Origin: Nitrospiraceae bacterium
Lineage (GTDB): Bacteria; Nitrospirota; Thermodesulfovibrionia; UBA6902
NCBI GenBank assembly: GCA_020354155.1
Contig: CP070644.1
Span: forward strand, 1,609,690-1,622,231
DNA length: 12,542 nucleotides
Direction: 5' to 3'
Each line of letters begins with the position of its first letter. The stretch's first letter is position 1. Positions 1-7,113 of the stretch are shown piece after piece. The translations under genes and the position numbers were made by a program. The notes under the pieces were generated by a model. It was not told the DNA's origin and searched no databases. It was given only the letters and a program-made list of their open reading frames with translations.

Positions 1-1359
1 AGAAAAAAGATGGAAGATGTGCTGCCCGGTAAGGTCTTCAGGGACAGGGAGGAACTCTTTTGTTATGGCTATGATGCCTCCTCTGAGCAGGGCCTTCCAT
101 CAGCAGTTGCAAAACCTGTCAGCAGTGAGGAGGTTTCTCAAATTGTAAAATTTGCCTCTATTCATGATATGCCTGTTGTCCCGAGAGGTGCAGGAACGGG
201 AATGACCGGAGGTTCCGTTCCTCTCAAGGATACCGTGATTCTCTCTATGGAAGGGATGAACAGAATTATCGATATTGACCGGGACAATATGGTGGCAATC
301 GTTGAACCCGGCGTTATCAATAACCACCTTCAGGAGAAGCTTGAGGAGGTGGGACTTTTTTATCCGCCAGACCCTGCAAGCCTGAAATTTTGCACCCTAG
401 GAGGCAATGTAGCTGAAAATGCGGGAGGTCCTCGGGCCATTAAGTACGGTGTAACGCGAGACTATGTACTGGGTCTTGAAGTTGTTCTTGCCGACGGGAA
501 GGTCATGATGACAGGTGGAAAGACATACAAGGGAGTAGTCGGCTATGACCTTACGCGTCTTCTTGTTGGTTCTGAGGGAACGCTGGGCATTATTACCAAG
601 ATTTTTCTGAAGGTCCTGCCTCTTCCTGAGGAAACAGCAACACTCATGTGTACCTTTTCCAGTCTTGAAAACGCAGCTCAGACAGTGAGTTCAATAACAT
701 CTTCGTCGGTCATACCGAGAACACTGGAGATAATGGATCATGAATGTATAAGGGCCGTAGAAGATTACAAGCCCTTTGGCATGCCTGTTCACTCCGAGGC
801 CATGCTGCTCATTGAAGTTGACGGGACCCATTCAATGGTATCACAGGCAACGGATGAGATAGCGGCAATCTGCAATTCATGTAAGGGAAATGTAAGCATT
901 GCCGAGGATTCCTACTCAAAGGAAAGGCTCTGGGAGGCACGAAGAGCTGTATCGCCTGCCCTTTATCATATAAGGCCCACCAAGATAAACGAAGACATCG
1001 TGGTGCCCCGCGGAAGAGTTCCTGAAATGCTCCGGGCGCTGAGAGAAATCGCAGAAAAAAGAAAAATCATCATAGCCAATTTTGGACATGCCGGTGACGG
1101 CAATATTCATGTGAATATAATGACTGACAAAAAAGATCCTGCAGAATATGAGAACGCGAAAGATGCTCTGAAAGAGATATTTGCAGCAGCGCTGGAGCTT
1201 GAAGGGACTATCTCTGGTGAGCACGGCGTAGGACTTGCTAAGAAAGACTATATTGGTATGGAGCTTTCAGATACTAGCCTCAAGATGATGAAGGCGATTA
1301 AAGATGCCTTTGATCCACAGGGGATACTCAATCCCGGTAAGGTCTTTCCGCCTGAATAA
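1..1359 (+). CDS. FAD-linked oxidase, GlcD / D-lactate dehydrogenase family (5' partial)
   Basis: This is a flavoprotein that oxidises an alpha-hydroxy acid such as glycolate or D-lactate, passing electrons to an Fe-S partner or quinone. Numbering from the ATG at position 10, the PP-loop FAD-binding domain shows PRGAGTGMTGG at residues 58-68 and a second FAD segment, LGGNVAENAGGPR, near 130-142. The C-terminal FAD-oxidase domain has FGHAGDGNIHVN at 358-369, GEHGVG ending at 408, and the family-typical close FDPQGILNPGKVF. Codons 1-9 (Arg-Lys-Lys) keep the same frame open to the window edge. Relatives normally carry about ten more residues before the DVLPGK-like segment, so the true start is probably upstream and the gene is 5' partial; the ATG at 10 is the fallback. 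The usual GlcF/GlpC-type Fe-S partner does not follow, although it could lie upstream. The exact substrate (glycolate, lactate or 2-hydroxyglutarate) cannot be decided from sequence. Confidence 0.9.
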   Translation, partial: RKKMEDVLPGKVFRDREELFCYGYDASSEQGLPSAVAKPVSSEEVSQIVKFASIHDMPVVPRGAGTGMTGGSVPLKDTVILSMEGMNRIIDIDRDNMVAIVEPGVINNHLQEKLEEVGLFYPPDPASLKFCTLGGNVAENAGGPRAIKYGVTRDYVLGLEVVLADGKVMMTGGKTYKGVVGYDLTRLLVGSEGTLGIITKIFLKVLPLPEETATLMCTFSSLENAAQTVSSITSSSVIPRTLEIMDHECIRAVEDYKPFGMPVHSEAMLLIEVDGTHSMVSQATDEIAAICNSCKGNVSIAEDSYSKERLWEARRAVSPALYHIRPTKINEDIVVPRGRVPEMLRALREIAEKRKIIIANFGHAGDGNIHVNIMTDKKDPAEYENAKDALKEIFAAALELEGTISGEHGVGLAKKDYIGMELSDTSLKMMKAIKDAFDPQGILNPGKVFPPE

Positions 1360-1470
1360 TACCTTATGTAATTTAAGAGAAAAGAACCTCTAACTGCCTA
1401 CGGTAAAACATGATATTACTTGAAGTAGCCCTGGGTAAAGTGGTTAAGCGAGGCAATGAAATTAGATTTG

Positions 1471-1532
1471 ATTGTCATTTCCGCGAACAGACTGTGTCGC
1501 AATTGTCATTGCGAGCCTGCCTGCCGGCAGGC
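1471..1532. repeat. ATTGTCATT pair and GC palindrome, REP-like remnant
   Basis: ATTGTCATT occurs twice, 31 bp apart. The second copy runs on as GTCATTGCGAG into the perfect palindrome GCCTGCCGGCAGGC at 1519-1532. GTCATTGCGAG next to a GC-rich inverted repeat resembles dispersed intergenic repeats known from many Nitrospirota and deltaproteobacterial genomes. Membership in such a family is inference, since only one copy is in view. Confidence 0.45.
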
Positions 1533-1549
1533 GCCATCTTCGGTACAAA

Positions 1550-1591
1550 CCGGTAACATAGTAAACAAAATGGACCGGGGACATAGGTAAC
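1550..1591. repeat. Imperfect 17-bp direct repeat, possible insertion-element remnant
   Basis: The two units are CCGGTAACATAGTAAAC (1550-1566) and CCGGGGACATAGGTAAC (1575-1591). They share CCGG and ACATAG at the same offsets, with 8 bp between units. Short tandem ACATAG-GTAAC units resemble end sequences of transposase-associated elements, but no transposase fragment is present here. It may be a solo end or a relic. Confidence 0.4.
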
Positions 1592-1769
1592 AGTAAAAAA
1601 TATCCTGCTATTTAATATGGATTCCCCGATCAGGCCGGAGAATGAAAAAATGATCAGGCCAAGGTTAGCACTTAAAATTACCTGCGCTTTTCTTTTTTCT
1701 CCACATTACGCTACAATAATTGATTGTAATCACGAACGTTAAAGACAAATAATATACAGGAGATCTGAA

Positions 1770-2315
1770 ATGAAAGTTATTTTGAAGGAAGACGTTGATA
1801 ATCTAGGCCCCATTGGCGCCATTGTTGATGTGGCAAAAGGGTATGGCCGGAACTACCTGATACCGAGAAGCCTTGCTGTGGAAGCCACAAAAAATAATAT
1901 GAAGCAGTTTGAACATGAAAAAAGTATTATTCTTGCAAGGGCAAAGAAAATAAAGAAATCAGCAGAAGACAGGGCTGAGGACCTTGCGAAGCTGACCATC
2001 AGTACAGAGGTAAAGGCCGGAAAAGAAGGGAAGCTTTTTGGTTCAGTGACGACGAAAGATATAGCGGAGATGATCGGGAAACAGGGTATAGAGGTTGACA
2101 GGCGTAAAATAGTGCTTGCAGAGCCGATCAAACGTCTTGGAACCTATGAAGTCCCCATTAAAATTCACCACGAAGTGACAGCGACTGTACAGCTTGAGGT
2201 CAAAAGCGATGGCACGGAAGTAGTAGAACCTGAGGAGACAAAGGCAGAAACTGCCGGGACTGAAAAGACAGCACCTGAAGAAACTGCAGTAGAAGAGCCA
2301 AAGCCGGAAGAATAG
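1770..2315 (+). CDS. rplI: Large-subunit ribosomal protein bL9 with acidic C-terminal tail
   Basis: bL9 binds 23S rRNA near the L1 stalk, and its long helix projects from the 50S subunit. The N-terminal domain carries the bL9 signature: G13, G16, V21, then GYGRNYL at 24-30 and IPRSLA. A Lys/Arg/Glu-rich connecting helix (about 41-75) is followed by the C-terminal domain with GKLFGSVT at 87-94 and ending near residue 148. Most bL9 proteins stop about there, at roughly 148-150 residues. This one continues to 181 with a low-complexity tail rich in Glu, Pro, Thr and Ala, including 12 Glu between residues 150 and 181. The start is fixed by AGGAG at 1758-1762, seven bases before the ATG. dnaB follows after 11 bp, so the two are probably co-transcribed. 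The usual upstream rpsF/ssb/rpsR genes are not next to it. Confidence 0.97.
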   Translation: MKVILKEDVDNLGPIGAIVDVAKGYGRNYLIPRSLAVEATKNNMKQFEHEKSIILARAKKIKKSAEDRAEDLAKLTISTEVKAGKEGKLFGSVTTKDIAEMIGKQGIEVDRRKIVLAEPIKRLGTYEVPIKIHHEVTATVQLEVKSDGTEVVEPEETKAETAGTEKTAPEETAVEEPKPEE

Positions 2316-2326
2316 GTGCATTTTTA

Positions 2327-3724
2327 ATGCTTGAGCCGATCCGTCATGACAGGGAAAGGACTGGTGCTCCAGCAAGGCAGCAAGTATCGCTCGACCGTCT
2401 GCCGCCCCAGAACATCGAAGCAGAGCAGTCTGTACTGGGCTCCATACTCCTTGAGAATGAAGCCCTTGCCGCAGCAATAGAAGAACTTACCCCCAACGAT
2501 TTTTACAAAGAAGCTCACAAGAAAATGTTTATTGCCATGCTCGAGCTGTATGAACGGAACGAGCCGATTGACCTCATTACACTGACCGAACAACTTGGTA
2601 AAAAAGAAGAACTGGCATCCATTGGGGGGGCCACATATCTAAGCACCTTGGCCAATCTGGTGCCCACCGCTGCCAATGTCCGCTATCATGCCAAAATCGT
2701 CAAGGAAAAAGCTACGCTGAGGAACCTGATTACAACTGCAACAGAGATTGTAACTCAAAGTTATGACTCTGATCGGGATGTACATGAGCTTTTAGACGCA
2801 GCGGAATCAAAAATATTTAATATTTCCGAAAAGATGGTGAGACAGTCCTATGTACATATAAAAAATGTCGTGAAAGATACGATTGAACTCGTGGACCAGC
2901 TCTTTGATAAAAAGCAGCTTATTACCGGACTGCCGACGGGATTTACTGACCTTGACCAGGCCACTACAGGGTTTCATCCCGGCGATCTTGTTGTCATCGG
3001 GGCACGCCCTGGAATGGGCAAGACCGCTTTTTGTCTGAACATAGTTGCCCATGCCGCTGTTGAAGAAAACATCCCTGTTGCGATCTTCAGTCTTGAGATG
3101 ACAAAAGAGCAGCTTGTGTTACGAATGCTCTGTTCGGAATCGGAAGTTGATTCCAAGGCAGTCCGCTCAGGGTATCACAGCAAGGAAGATTACCGGAAAC
3201 TTGTCAATGCCGCCGGAAGGTTGTCTGAGGCGCCGATATATATTGATGACTCCTTTAATTCCATACTGGACATCAGGGCAAAAGCTCGAAGACTGAAGGC
3301 AGAACACGGTCTTGGCCTTATTGTCGTGGACTATCTGCAGCTCATGAGCGGTTCAGGAACACATGTTGCGCGAGAACAGGTTATTTCAGACATTTCCCGG
3401 TCGCTCAAGGCCCTGGCAAAGGACCTTTCTGTTCCTGTTATCGTTATAAGCCAGCTGAACAGGAGTTGTGAGTTGAGGGGGGAAAAGAAAAATCCCATCA
3501 TTGCAGATTTAAGAGAATCAGGGGCCATAGAACAGGATGCAGATACCATTCTCTTCATTTACCGGGATGAATATTATAAAAAACAGGATTCTCAGTTTAA
3601 GGGTATTGCTGAACTTGATATTGCAAAGCAGAGAAATGGACCAACCAAGGTGATTGACCTTACCTTTATTGAGAAATATACCAAGTTCAAGAATCTTGCT
3701 GATAACGAATATCGCGAATTATAA
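2327..3724 (+). CDS. dnaB: Replicative DNA helicase DnaB
   Basis: This is the hexameric 5'-3' helicase that unwinds DNA at the replication fork and recruits primase. The N-terminal helical domain opens with NIEAEQSVLGSILL near residues 29-42. A linker region leads to the RecA-like motor from about residue 200. Walker A is GARPGMGKT at 225-233, with Lys232. Walker B is IVVDYLQLM at about 332-340, with Asp335. The family motifs ISQLNR, DLRESGAIEQDAD and KQRNGPT follow in order. The length of 465 residues is normal, no intein or other insertion interrupts the motor, and the protein looks intact. Its ribosome site AGGTG (2314-2318) overlaps the rplI stop codon, which suggests translational coupling with rplI. 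The TATAAT at 3735-3740 just after it lacks a -35 partner. Confidence 0.98.
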   Translation: MLEPIRHDRERTGAPARQQVSLDRLPPQNIEAEQSVLGSILLENEALAAAIEELTPNDFYKEAHKKMFIAMLELYERNEPIDLITLTEQLGKKEELASIGGATYLSTLANLVPTAANVRYHAKIVKEKATLRNLITTATEIVTQSYDSDRDVHELLDAAESKIFNISEKMVRQSYVHIKNVVKDTIELVDQLFDKKQLITGLPTGFTDLDQATTGFHPGDLVVIGARPGMGKTAFCLNIVAHAAVEENIPVAIFSLEMTKEQLVLRMLCSESEVDSKAVRSGYHSKEDYRKLVNAAGRLSEAPIYIDDSFNSILDIRAKARRLKAEHGLGLIVVDYLQLMSGSGTHVAREQVISDISRSLKALAKDLSVPVIVISQLNRSCELRGEKKNPIIADLRESGAIEQDADTILFIYRDEYYKKQDSQFKGIAELDIAKQRNGPTKVIDLTFIEKYTKFKNLADNEYREL

Positions 3725-3754
3725 CGTTAGCAGGTATAATTGAATAAAGGAGAC

Positions 3755-3787
3755 ATGGTGTCGGTTTCAGTGCTGACAGTGTGTTGA
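3755..3787 (+). CDS. Possible 10-codon leader ORF ahead of the Memo gene
   Basis: The strongest ribosome site between dnaB and the Memo gene is AAAGGAG (3746-3752). It does not serve the Memo start at 3793, which is 40 bases away. Instead it precedes ATG 3755 or GTG 3758, which open a tiny frame reading MVSVSVLTVC and stopping with TGA at 3785-3787. Memo begins 5 bases after that stop, so ribosomes could re-initiate or be coupled. The spacing fits GTG 3758 (5 bases) better than ATG 3755 (2 bases). No attenuator-like run of one amino acid is present. It may simply be a chance open frame. Confidence 0.3.
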   Translation: MVSVSVLTVC

Positions 3788-3792
3788 GAATC

Positions 3793-4596
3793 ATGATTCG
3801 CAAGCCAGCCGTTGCCGGACATTTCTATCCGTCATCCCAGGATGAGCTTTCACATGCTGTAGAAACCTTTACCGATGACAGGGAAGATAAGGAAAGCGCA
3901 ATTGGAATAATCTCCCCACATGCAGGTCTTATATATTCCGGCGCTGTTGCCGGAGCAGTGTACTCTTCAATTAAAATTCCCCATACACTGATTTTAATCG
4001 GTCCGAATCACACAGGCATGGGAAAGCCTGTATCGATGATGATGAGCGGGTCCTGGAAAATACCGACAGGTACCCTTGACATCGATGAAACGCTTGCAGC
4101 GGCATTAAAAGACAGGTGTCATCTTATTACGGAAGACGCCATGGCACATGCAATGGAACACTCCCTTGAGGTGCAGCTCCCTTTTATTCTGAAGTATTCT
4201 TCTGATGTTCAAATAGTACCTGTGATAATGATGACCGACTCCCTTGATGATTGCAGGGTTGTAGGAGAGGCACTCGCCGATGTTATCAAGGAAGCAGGTT
4301 ATTCTGTAACGATTGTTGCAAGTTCAGACATGAGTCATTATGAATCAGATGCGGTTGCCCGAGTGAAAGACAGGTCGGCCATAGACCAGGTAATCGAGAT
4401 GGCGCCTGCCGGACTTTTTAATACAGTCAGAAATGAAAACATCAGCATGTGCGGAGTTGTCCCCGTTACCACAATGCTCTATGCCTCGAACAGACTGGGA
4501 GCTGTTGAATCGAGGCTGATAAAGTATATGACATCAGGTGAAGTCAGCGGTGATTATGATTATGTGGTAGGATACGCAGGAATGATTATCAGGTGA
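3793..4596 (+). CDS. amrB: AmmeMemoRadiSam system protein B (Memo family)
   Basis: This Memo-family protein has an extradiol-dioxygenase-like fold. Bacterial and archaeal members are often encoded with an AMMECR1 protein and a radical SAM enzyme; their biochemical role is unsettled. From the ATG at 3793 (267 residues) the expected metal-site residues are present: SPHAG with His43, GPNHTG with His73, SSDMSHY with His182, and MCGVVP with Cys220. These match the positions described for human MEMO1 (His49, His81, His192, Cys244). MEHSLEVQLPF at 121-131 is also a family block. GTG 3781 is in frame upstream, but MIRKPAVAGHFYP is the usual N-terminus of the family, so ATG 3793 is preferred. Its ribosome site is weak (TGAGA just upstream), and a mini-ORF precedes it. 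Neither the AMMECR1 nor the radical SAM partner is adjacent. The symbol is the family label and not proof of function. Confidence 0.92.
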   Translation: MIRKPAVAGHFYPSSQDELSHAVETFTDDREDKESAIGIISPHAGLIYSGAVAGAVYSSIKIPHTLILIGPNHTGMGKPVSMMMSGSWKIPTGTLDIDETLAAALKDRCHLITEDAMAHAMEHSLEVQLPFILKYSSDVQIVPVIMMTDSLDDCRVVGEALADVIKEAGYSVTIVASSDMSHYESDAVARVKDRSAIDQVIEMAPAGLFNTVRNENISMCGVVPVTTMLYASNRLGAVESRLIKYMTSGEVSGDYDYVVGYAGMIIR

Positions 4597-4677
4597 TATT
4601 TCAACAGCCTGAGATTAAAATATTTCATCATCTTTCCCACTCATTTGGATCTGGCATAGGGTTAAATGGCTATCTAC

Positions 4678-4706
4678 TTGATAAAGCATGACTTTTTCAT
4701 TATAAT
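4678..4706 (+). promoter_or_regulatory. Sigma70-type promoter for the cytochrome operon
   Basis: The -35 TTGATA (4678-4683) and a perfect -10 TATAAT (4701-4706) are separated by exactly 17 bp. This is the clearest promoter in the window. It would start RNA near 4713 and give a leader of about 44 bases before the cytochrome ATG at 4757. A second TATAAT at 4737-4742 is too close to the start codon to be the main -10. No operator palindrome stands out next to it. Confidence 0.7.
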
Positions 4707-4756
4707 ATCTGCACTTTTCTGAGATTTCAGTAATTTTATAATATATAGGGGGATAG

Positions 4757-6109
4757 ATGACCACACAAGATTTAAAGTTACCAGTTGTTGCGCTTTTTTT
4801 CGCCGGACTGTTTATGGTCCTGAGCGGTATGCCTGCACAGGCAGAGACTGCTGATACGGGCTGCATAACAGCTCAATGTCATTCAACGCTTGGAAAGGTA
4901 AAGTTTACTCATGGACCTATTGTTGACGGCGAATGCGAAACCTGTCATGGCACATCAGCCAACCACGCCAAGAATCCAAAAAACAATAAATTTAAACCTG
5001 TTGAGAATGTTGCTGCAAAATGTTACGAGTGCCACGATCAGTTCGAAAAGAAAAAATTTACCCATGCTCCCATTGAAGACGGAGAATGCATTGTCTGCCA
5101 TGATCCTCATGGTTCACCCAATAAATTTCAGTTGAAATCAAAAGGCGCAGAGATTTGCTATGAATGTCATGACAGTGAAATCGTGGGAGGGACGTTTGTC
5201 CATGGACCTGCAGCAGTTGGAGGATGCATTGCCTGTCATGAACCGCATGTTTCAGATAATGCAAAGAACCTGAGAGCAGCAGGATCTGATCTGTGTTACA
5301 TGTGTCATGTGGACAAGGCTGAAGCAATCGGCAAGGCTGCTTTTGTGCATAAACCTGTGAAAGAAGACTGTGTTGGCTGCCATAATCCTCACTCGGCTCC
5401 AAAGGAATTTTTCCTTCAGGCCAGTTCACCAGAACTCTGTCTGGGGTGTCATAAGGACAAGAAAGAACAGTTAAGCAAGGTCACTGTCAAGCACGGTGCG
5501 CTGGAGCGGGACAAGTCCTGCCTGAACTGTCATGATGCCCATATGTCCCAGATTGCCAAGAACCTTACAATGGAACCAATGGATCTGTGCCTGAGTTGCC
5601 ACGACAGAGAGTACAAGCGGGATAAAGGTAAGAACGTAATGAATATCACGGCATGGCTCAAGGATAATACGGAACATCACGGTCCTATCAAGCAGAAGGA
5701 CTGTTCCGGGTGTCATGATCCCCATGGATCAGAGAATTTCAGGATTTTAAGAAACTATTACCCTGAAACTTTTTATAAGGGGTTTGATATTGAGAATTAC
5801 AAACTCTGTTTCAGCTGTCATGAAAAGACAGTCGCCCTGAATGAACAGACGACAAAGCTGACCAATTTCAGAAACGGAAATACAAACCTTCATTTTCTTC
5901 ATGTAAATAAGGCAGTGAAGGGGAGGACATGCCGTGCGTGCCACGAGACGCATGCAAGTAATTTCCCCAAACATATCAGGGAGGCCGTGCCCTTTGGTGC
6001 CTGGGATCTGCCACTCAATTTTGAGAAAACCGAGACTGGGGGAAGTTGTGCTCCTGGCTGCCATAAGATCAAAGAGTATGACAGGACAAAAAAGGTGATC
6101 AATAAATGA
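4757..6109 (+). CDS. Exported multihaem c-type cytochrome, up to 15 haems (doubled-CXXCH family)
   Basis: This is an electron carrier exported across the inner membrane. The signal peptide has a hydrophobic core at about 8-22 and a probable cleavage after AQA at residue 29. Thirteen CXXCH motifs start at residues 60, 89, 111, 134, 157, 180, 205, 228, 255, 278, 316, 351 and 392. A CX4CH at 36-42 and a CX3CH at 431-436 could bring the total to 15 haems. The chain is a run of about seven repeats: an aromatic-x-His-x-Pro segment, a CXXCH followed by a His three residues on (as in CHDPH or CHNPH), then a second CXXCH. The extra His residues are likely sixth ligands (bis-His haems). From 89 to 228 the motifs recur every 22-25 residues. 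GGGGGA at 4748-4753 is the likely ribosome site. The next gene overlaps it by 4 bp (ATGA). A role in respiration or extracellular electron transfer is inferred; no lipobox or membrane anchor is visible after cleavage. Confidence 0.93.
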   Translation: MTTQDLKLPVVALFFAGLFMVLSGMPAQAETADTGCITAQCHSTLGKVKFTHGPIVDGECETCHGTSANHAKNPKNNKFKPVENVAAKCYECHDQFEKKKFTHAPIEDGECIVCHDPHGSPNKFQLKSKGAEICYECHDSEIVGGTFVHGPAAVGGCIACHEPHVSDNAKNLRAAGSDLCYMCHVDKAEAIGKAAFVHKPVKEDCVGCHNPHSAPKEFFLQASSPELCLGCHKDKKEQLSKVTVKHGALERDKSCLNCHDAHMSQIAKNLTMEPMDLCLSCHDREYKRDKGKNVMNITAWLKDNTEHHGPIKQKDCSGCHDPHGSENFRILRNYYPETFYKGFDIENYKLCFSCHEKTVALNEQTTKLTNFRNGNTNLHFLHVNKAVKGRTCRACHETHASNFPKHIREAVPFGAWDLPLNFEKTETGGSCAPGCHKIKEYDRTKKVINK

Positions 6110-7113
6110 AAATAATAGCGATCATCTTCTCCATACTGTTGTTCTTCAGTCATGTTTCTAATGCGTTAAGCATTTCTTCGGGAGAGACGGCCCCGCCGTT
6201 CACCCTGTCATCCTCTGAAGGCAAGACCCTTTCTCTCAGCAATTACAAAGGGAAAGTTACCGTGATAATTTTCTGGCGGACAGATCAGAAACGATCACTT
6301 CTTGCATTACAAGATGCGCAGAATATCCTGGGTAATTTAAAGGGAAAAGATGTCAGTGTCATCAGTGTTATTGGCGAGAAAGAAACAATGGATGAAGCAA
6401 AAAAAATACTGGCTGATAACACTATGGATTTTCCCCTTCTCATTGACAGTGACCGGCAGTTGTACGGTGAATACGGGATACGGGTATTCCCGACAACGAT
6501 GGTAATTGATAAAGAAGGGCTGCTTGTTGACAGTATACCGAGTCATCCTGCTTCGTACAGGCTGAAGCTTAACGGGTATATAAAGAAGGCCCTTGGAGAA
6601 ATTGATGAGGCCGGACTCGAGTCCATGCTCCATCCCCAAAAAGAAGTGACTGATGGGGACATGCTTGAGGCAACCAGGCTCTATAATCTGTCATTGAAGT
6701 TTGTCGAGATGCGGATGTATGATCAGGCCATTGAGTCTGCCGCAAACTCAATCAAGGCAAAACCTGATATGGCCAAATCGCATATCCTTATAGGCTATCT
6801 CTACATGGAAGTGGATGAGGCAGACAAGGCACTAGCTGCCTTTGACAAGGCCCTGGAACTTTCCCCCGAATCTCATGATGCCCAGACCGGCAGGGGCAGC
6901 GCCCTTCTAATGAAAGGTGATGTCGACAGCGCAATCAAAATCCTCGATAAGGCTGCTCTTGCAAATCCCTATCCCCAGAAAACCTACTATGAACTTGGCA
7001 AGGCTTATGAAATCAGGGGAGACAAGGATAAGGCCGTTGAGATGTACAAGAAGGCCTTTTCAAAGATAGTAAAAAAACACATTCTCCCGTCATCGCTCTC
7101 TAGATGTCAGTAA
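6106..7113 (+). CDS. Exported thioredoxin-fold (TlpA/redoxin-like) protein with TPR repeats, lacking CXXC
   Basis: A signal peptide (hydrophobic residues 3-14, probable cleavage after SNA at residue 20) is followed by a redoxin/TlpA-like domain at about 22-165. Its opening GETAPPFTLSSSEGK and KGKVTVIIFW are typical, as is the cis-proline loop VFPTTMVID with Pro129. The catalytic position that reads WCPPC in TlpA is WRTDQKRS here (57-64), so both cysteines are gone. The only cysteine in the whole protein is Cys334, next to the C-terminus. Residues about 187-325 form roughly four TPR units, with classic helix patterns such as AIESAANSIKAKP and ALAAFDKALELSPES. The protein therefore looks like a binding or scaffolding factor and not a disulfide oxidoreductase. 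It lies between two multihaem cytochrome genes, overlapping the first by 4 bp and the second by 10 bp, which points to coupled translation and a job in assembling or docking those cytochromes. That role is inference. Confidence 0.88.
   Translation: MKIIAIIFSILLFFSHVSNALSISSGETAPPFTLSSSEGKTLSLSNYKGKVTVIIFWRTDQKRSLLALQDAQNILGNLKGKDVSVISVIGEKETMDEAKKILADNTMDFPLLIDSDRQLYGEYGIRVFPTTMVIDKEGLLVDSIPSHPASYRLKLNGYIKKALGEIDEAGLESMLHPQKEVTDGDMLEATRLYNLSLKFVEMRMYDQAIESAANSIKAKPDMAKSHILIGYLYMEVDEADKALAAFDKALELSPESHDAQTGRGSALLMKGDVDSAIKILDKAALANPYPQKTYYELGKAYEIRGDKDKAVEMYKKAFSKIVKKHILPSSLSRCQ

Larger units (their letters stand above)
1360..1769. other. 410-bp non-coding gap with short repeats
   Basis: I see no coding frame with a credible start and ribosome site in this gap. 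It holds two copies of ATTGTCATT (1471-1479 and 1502-1510), a perfect 14-bp GC palindrome (1519-1532), and an imperfect 17-bp direct repeat (1550-1566 and 1575-1591). These are annotated separately where useful. A TACAAT at 1712-1717 could be a -10 box for rplI, but no convincing -35 sits at the right distance, so I do not call a promoter. No strong hairpin plus T-run is visible behind the FAD oxidase gene. Confidence 0.6.

Noticed and set aside
3735..3740. TATAAT after dnaB as a -10 box for the Memo gene
   Set aside because: No -35 element at 16-18 bp and no extended -10; RNA would begin at or within the ribosome site.
4588..4616. TCAGG...CCTGA inverted repeat behind the Memo gene as a terminator
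   Set aside because: The stem is only 5 bp with a 14-base loop and no T-run.
4652..4668. TGGCATAGGGTTAAAT as a sigma54 -24/-12 promoter
   Set aside because: The -12 half lacks the TTGC core at the required distance, whereas a clean TTGATA-17-TATAAT site lies just downstream.
5058..5429. Minus-strand open frame of 123 codons inside the large cytochrome
   Set aside because: The repeated CXXCH codons on the + strand create regular antisense codons without stops; there is no independent evidence for a gene.
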